From Chlorobiota bacterium (GTDB taxonomy: Bacteria; Bacteroidota; Ignavibacteria; Kapaibacteriales; NICIL-2), in NCBI GenBank assembly GCA_026415505.1, contig JAOAGY010000006.1:1-64000 (forward strand): 64,000 nt of DNA, written 5' to 3'. Of this stretch, positions 61,740-64,000 are shown piece by piece. Every line of letters starts with the position of its first letter. Position 1 is the stretch's first letter. The position numbers were made by a program, and so were the translations under genes. The notes below the pieces were generated by a model. The model saw nothing but the letters and a program-made list of their open reading frames with translations. It had not been told where the DNA came from and searched no databases.

Positions 61740-62642
61740 TCAGGCGCCGTGCGGACCTGTCTTCGGCAGCGGCGCACGATCGCGGACGTAGCGATCGAGC
61801 CACCAGCGGATGTCGTAGTCGCTTTCGCTGCGCCGACCGGCGAGAATGTGATCGGCGTTGTCGTACATGACGAGCTTGTAGGGGAATTGCAGCCGTTGCA
61901 GTTCGAGCGCCAGATGCAAGCTCTGCTCGGGTTCGACGCGCCGATCGCCGGTGCCGTGCAGTATCAACAGCGGTGTGGTGCGCGGCAGTTCGTGTGCCCA
62001 GACGAGCACCGATCGCTCGCGCAGTTGCTCTTCGACGTCGCGGTTCGGATCGAGGAAGCGTCCGAACACGCGTCGAATGTGCGACTGCGGCGAACACCGA
62101 TGCAGCATCGTCGGTGCGCCGATCGTCACGGCTGCGCGGAATGCACGCGAATGCCGGAGCATCATGAACGCCATCATGCCGCCGCGACTGCCGCCAACCA
62201 GTCCGATGCGATCGGTATCGACGTAGCCGAGCTGCGCCAGCAGAGGCAGCAGATTGAGCGCATCGCGCACGTCGCCGTCGCCCCATTGTTCGGTTCCCTC
62301 GCTGCCGCCTTGTCCGCGATAGTTGCTGGCAGCGACGACATAGCCCCAACTGGCGATCGTGCCGATGTACTGGAAAGCGCCTTCCGGACCGAGAGCGGCA
62401 CGCTCGCCCGCACCGCCGCGATTGAAAATCACCGCCGGATACGGCTCTCGACCTGCAGGCGGCAGCGCTAAATAACCGCGAATGCGCAGTCCCTCGCTCA
62501 TGTAGGCGATGGCGTACATTTGCACGCGCTCGAACTCAGCAAACTGCTCGCTGCCGAGCCGCCGGCGCATGATGCTGCGCGTCGTCGGTGGCATCGGTAC
62601 GGGTTCTGTGGCAACGAGCGTGCCATCGGCAAGGCGCTTCAT
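61740..62642 (-). CDS. Alpha/beta hydrolase, prolyl-oligopeptidase-like
   Basis: The 300-residue protein has a catalytic core with the nucleophile motif GLVGGSRGGMMAFM, the acid in LHGTGDRRV and the His in DNADHIL. An oxyanion/strand region reads PAVIFNRGGAGE. It resembles S9-like peptidases and acyl hydrolases without the propeller. It has no signal peptide. The ATG at 62642 overlaps the amidohydrolase stop (ATGA); the track start at 63968 runs through that gene. Confidence 0.87.
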   Translation of the reverse strand: MKRLADGTLVATEPVPMPPTTRSIMRRRLGSEQFAEFERVQMYAIAYMSEGLRIRGYLALPPAGREPYPAVIFNRGGAGERAALGPEGAFQYIGTIASWGYVVAASNYRGQGGSEGTEQWGDGDVRDALNLLPLLAQLGYVDTDRIGLVGGSRGGMMAFMMLRHSRAFRAAVTIGAPTMLHRCSPQSHIRRVFGRFLDPNRDVEEQLRERSVLVWAHELPRTTPLLILHGTGDRRVEPEQSLHLALELQRLQFPYKLVMYDNADHILAGRRSESDYDIRWWLDRYVRDRAPLPKTGPHGA

Positions 62643-63937
62643 CGCTCGGCAGGCTGGCGATAGCGCGTGCGGTACTTCTCTGCCAAACGCGACTGCTTGC
62701 TTTCGAGCGACACGCGACGTCCTTGAACAAAGGCGTACTCGATGCGATTGGTCAGCGCGTCGAGAACGTCGCCGCGCGAGACGATGAGCGTTGCGTCTTT
62801 GCCGACGTCGATCGAACCGACACGATCGGCGACGCCGAAAATTTCCGCCGGCGACAGTGTCACTGCACGCAATGCGGCATCGTGACTCAAGCCGAATGCA
62901 GCAGCAGTGCCGGCTTGGAACGGTAGGTTGCGTTGTTGCCAAAAGCCCGCATCCCCGATCGCGAACCGAATGCCGGCGCTGTCGAGAATTGCCGGCAAGC
63001 GATAGGGAAGATCGTACGGCTCTTCGTCGCGCATCGGCAAACTGTGCACTCGCCCGACGATGACGGGGAAACCGCTTTGTTTGATCTCGTCGAGGCAGCG
63101 CCACGCGTCGGAGCAGCCAACCAGTATCGCACGCAAACCGAAGTGCCGCGCGAACTCGATGGCGCGGAGAATTTGCTTGTACTCCCAGCAACGGATCATC
63201 ACAGGCATGGTGCCATCGAAGACCGCACGCATCGCTTCGAAGCGAATGTCGCGTTTGTCGTCGGTCACGCCTGCCGATGCAGCGCGTGCGTACATCTGTG
63301 CTTGGCGGAAAAAGTCGTAGAGCGCTTCGATCTGGCGTTCGGCGTCGCGGCGCTGCTCTTGTGGCGATCGGCGAATCCACGGTGCACGGTATGTCGCCAG
63401 CGACGGGAAATTGACCACCAGCGCTGCACGGGAGCGGAGCGCGATGTCTTCGCGTGTCCAGCCGTCGAGCTGCATAACCGATGCGATGCCGCTGACGAGT
63501 CCGCCGTCGGGACAGACCGCCGCCAGCAGGATGCCGTTCGATCGCACCGTCGGGATGACTTCGCTGTCGGGGTTGTAGGCGACATCGGCTCGCGCGTTCG
63601 GATTGAACTGCCCGACTTCGGCGACGTCGCGCGTTGCACGAACCGCTTCGATTTCGATCAGTCCGATGTTCGTATGCGGTGCAAACAGGGCGGGATAAAT
63701 GTCCTTGCCGCGGCAGTCGATGCGCAGGGCGTCGGGCGGGATCGCAACGTCGGCGCCAACGGCGACGATTTTGCCGCGATCGAAAACGACGGTGCCGCTT
63801 TCGATGGTGCCGCGCGAGACCGTGTGAATCCGACCGCCGACGAGCGCAATCGGTTTTTGCTGCGGCGAGCCAGGGGTTTCGATGTGAGCATGTGCGACGA
63901 TCGCTGTCGCTGCCAAAGCTAGTGCGATCCGAGTCAT
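62639..63937 (-). CDS. Exported amidohydrolase-superfamily protein
   Basis: The 432-residue protein has a signal peptide (MTRIALALAATAIVAHA). It belongs to the amidohydrolase superfamily: VGGRIHTVSRGTIESGTVVFDRGKIVAVG, the strand DIYPALFAPHTNIGL, SGFPVIVGRVHSL and a C-terminal LSPAEIFGVADRVGSIDVGKDATLIV. The usual metal motif HxH is reduced to PHTN, as I recall for a Bacteroidota-type exported subfamily, so the standard binuclear site may be missing. The next gene (hydrolase) overlaps by 4 bases. Confidence 0.85.
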   Translation of the reverse strand: MTRIALALAATAIVAHAHIETPGSPQQKPIALVGGRIHTVSRGTIESGTVVFDRGKIVAVGADVAIPPDALRIDCRGKDIYPALFAPHTNIGLIEIEAVRATRDVAEVGQFNPNARADVAYNPDSEVIPTVRSNGILLAAVCPDGGLVSGIASVMQLDGWTREDIALRSRAALVVNFPSLATYRAPWIRRSPQEQRRDAERQIEALYDFFRQAQMYARAASAGVTDDKRDIRFEAMRAVFDGTMPVMIRCWEYKQILRAIEFARHFGLRAILVGCSDAWRCLDEIKQSGFPVIVGRVHSLPMRDEEPYDLPYRLPAILDSAGIRFAIGDAGFWQQRNLPFQAGTAAAFGLSHDAALRAVTLSPAEIFGVADRVGSIDVGKDATLIVSRGDVLDALTNRIEYAFVQGRRVSLESKQSRLAEKYRTRYRQPAER

Positions 63938-63969
63938 GCGACGAGCAAAGCAAAGTGGAACCGTGCATT

Positions 63970-63977
63970 CAAAGATA
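63970..63977 (-). promoter_or_regulatory. -7 promoter box of the amidohydrolase gene
   Basis: TATCTTTG matches TA-N2-TTTG exactly and lies 32 bases before the ATG. The remaining bases to the window edge hold nothing I can identify. Confidence 0.5.
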
Positions 63978-64000
63978 CTCAGCCTGAAAACGAAATGCCC

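Overview
The window looks like one contiguous chromosomal piece from a Gram-negative bacterium of the Bacteroidota/Chlorobiota side of the tree, possibly a Kapabacteria-like lineage. The clade is an inference. The evidence is: nine perfect copies of the Bacteroidota-type -7 promoter box TA-N2-TTTG just upstream of genes; a YebC of the Bacteroidota type; an arginine cluster built around an N-acylornithine carbamoyltransferase; TonB, TamB and LolA-like envelope proteins; and a Cys-rich HYC_CC_PP-like protein in a metal locus. I found no rRNA, tRNA, CRISPR array or insertion sequence.

Layout. 1-8.2 kb is housekeeping: fructose bisphosphatase, a Wzx-like flippase, Hsp20, AsnRS, a hairpin-repeat block, a DUF486 protein, RmlA and RtcB. 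8.4-18.2 kb is an accessory island of six genes with no family I recognise as a unit: a large polytopic membrane protein, a lipoprotein with a von Willebrand A-like fold, a 1260-residue nuclease-RecQ helicase fusion, a tail-anchored coiled-coil protein, and, convergent to them, a second lipoprotein and a second membrane-anchored Rossmann/vWA-like protein. Two of its transcription units start with the same ~30-base element. This island is my main candidate for an undescribed system. 18.2-24.2 kb is a minus-strand chemotaxis operon (soluble CZB receptor, two CheV, CheY, CheZ, CheA) with no CheW, CheR or CheB.

24.3-31.4 kb is a tightly coupled arginine operon (GNAT acetyltransferase, argG, argC, N-acylornithine carbamoyltransferase, argB, M20 deacetylase, argH). 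Almost every junction overlaps by 4 bases. Its leader carries a terminator, a 10-base antiterminator-type complement and a small ORF ending in arginine codons, which together look like an attenuator. 31.4-34.1 kb has two blocks of hairpin repeats (one a perfect 120-base tandem) around a LolA-like protein and gcvT. 34.1-38 kb holds kdsB, yebC, an orphan pntA and selD. 38.1-43.3 kb encodes an envelope group: an outer-membrane barrel, a large lipoprotein and a TolB/OmpA-like protein. 43.4-47.2 kb has a secreted thioredoxin-fold protein and a metal (probably copper) operon: HMA protein, Cys-rich protein, TonB-dependent receptor. Its promoter motif recurs at the left edge of the window.

47.2-64 kb holds a GNAT-like protein, TamB, MetG, an orphan ABC permease, an MsrA lipoprotein, a lone TonB C-terminal domain, Pta, a possible small RNA or terminated leader, a membrane protein, and a minus-strand run of ftsE-dapB-GT2 preceded by an amidohydrolase and an alpha/beta hydrolase. 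Many neighbours overlap by 4 bases (ATGA/GTGA), and several convergent genes overlap at their 3' ends.

Most starts were chosen from ribosome-binding sites, 4-base overlaps and family N-termini, because the ORF track often extends genes artificially upstream.
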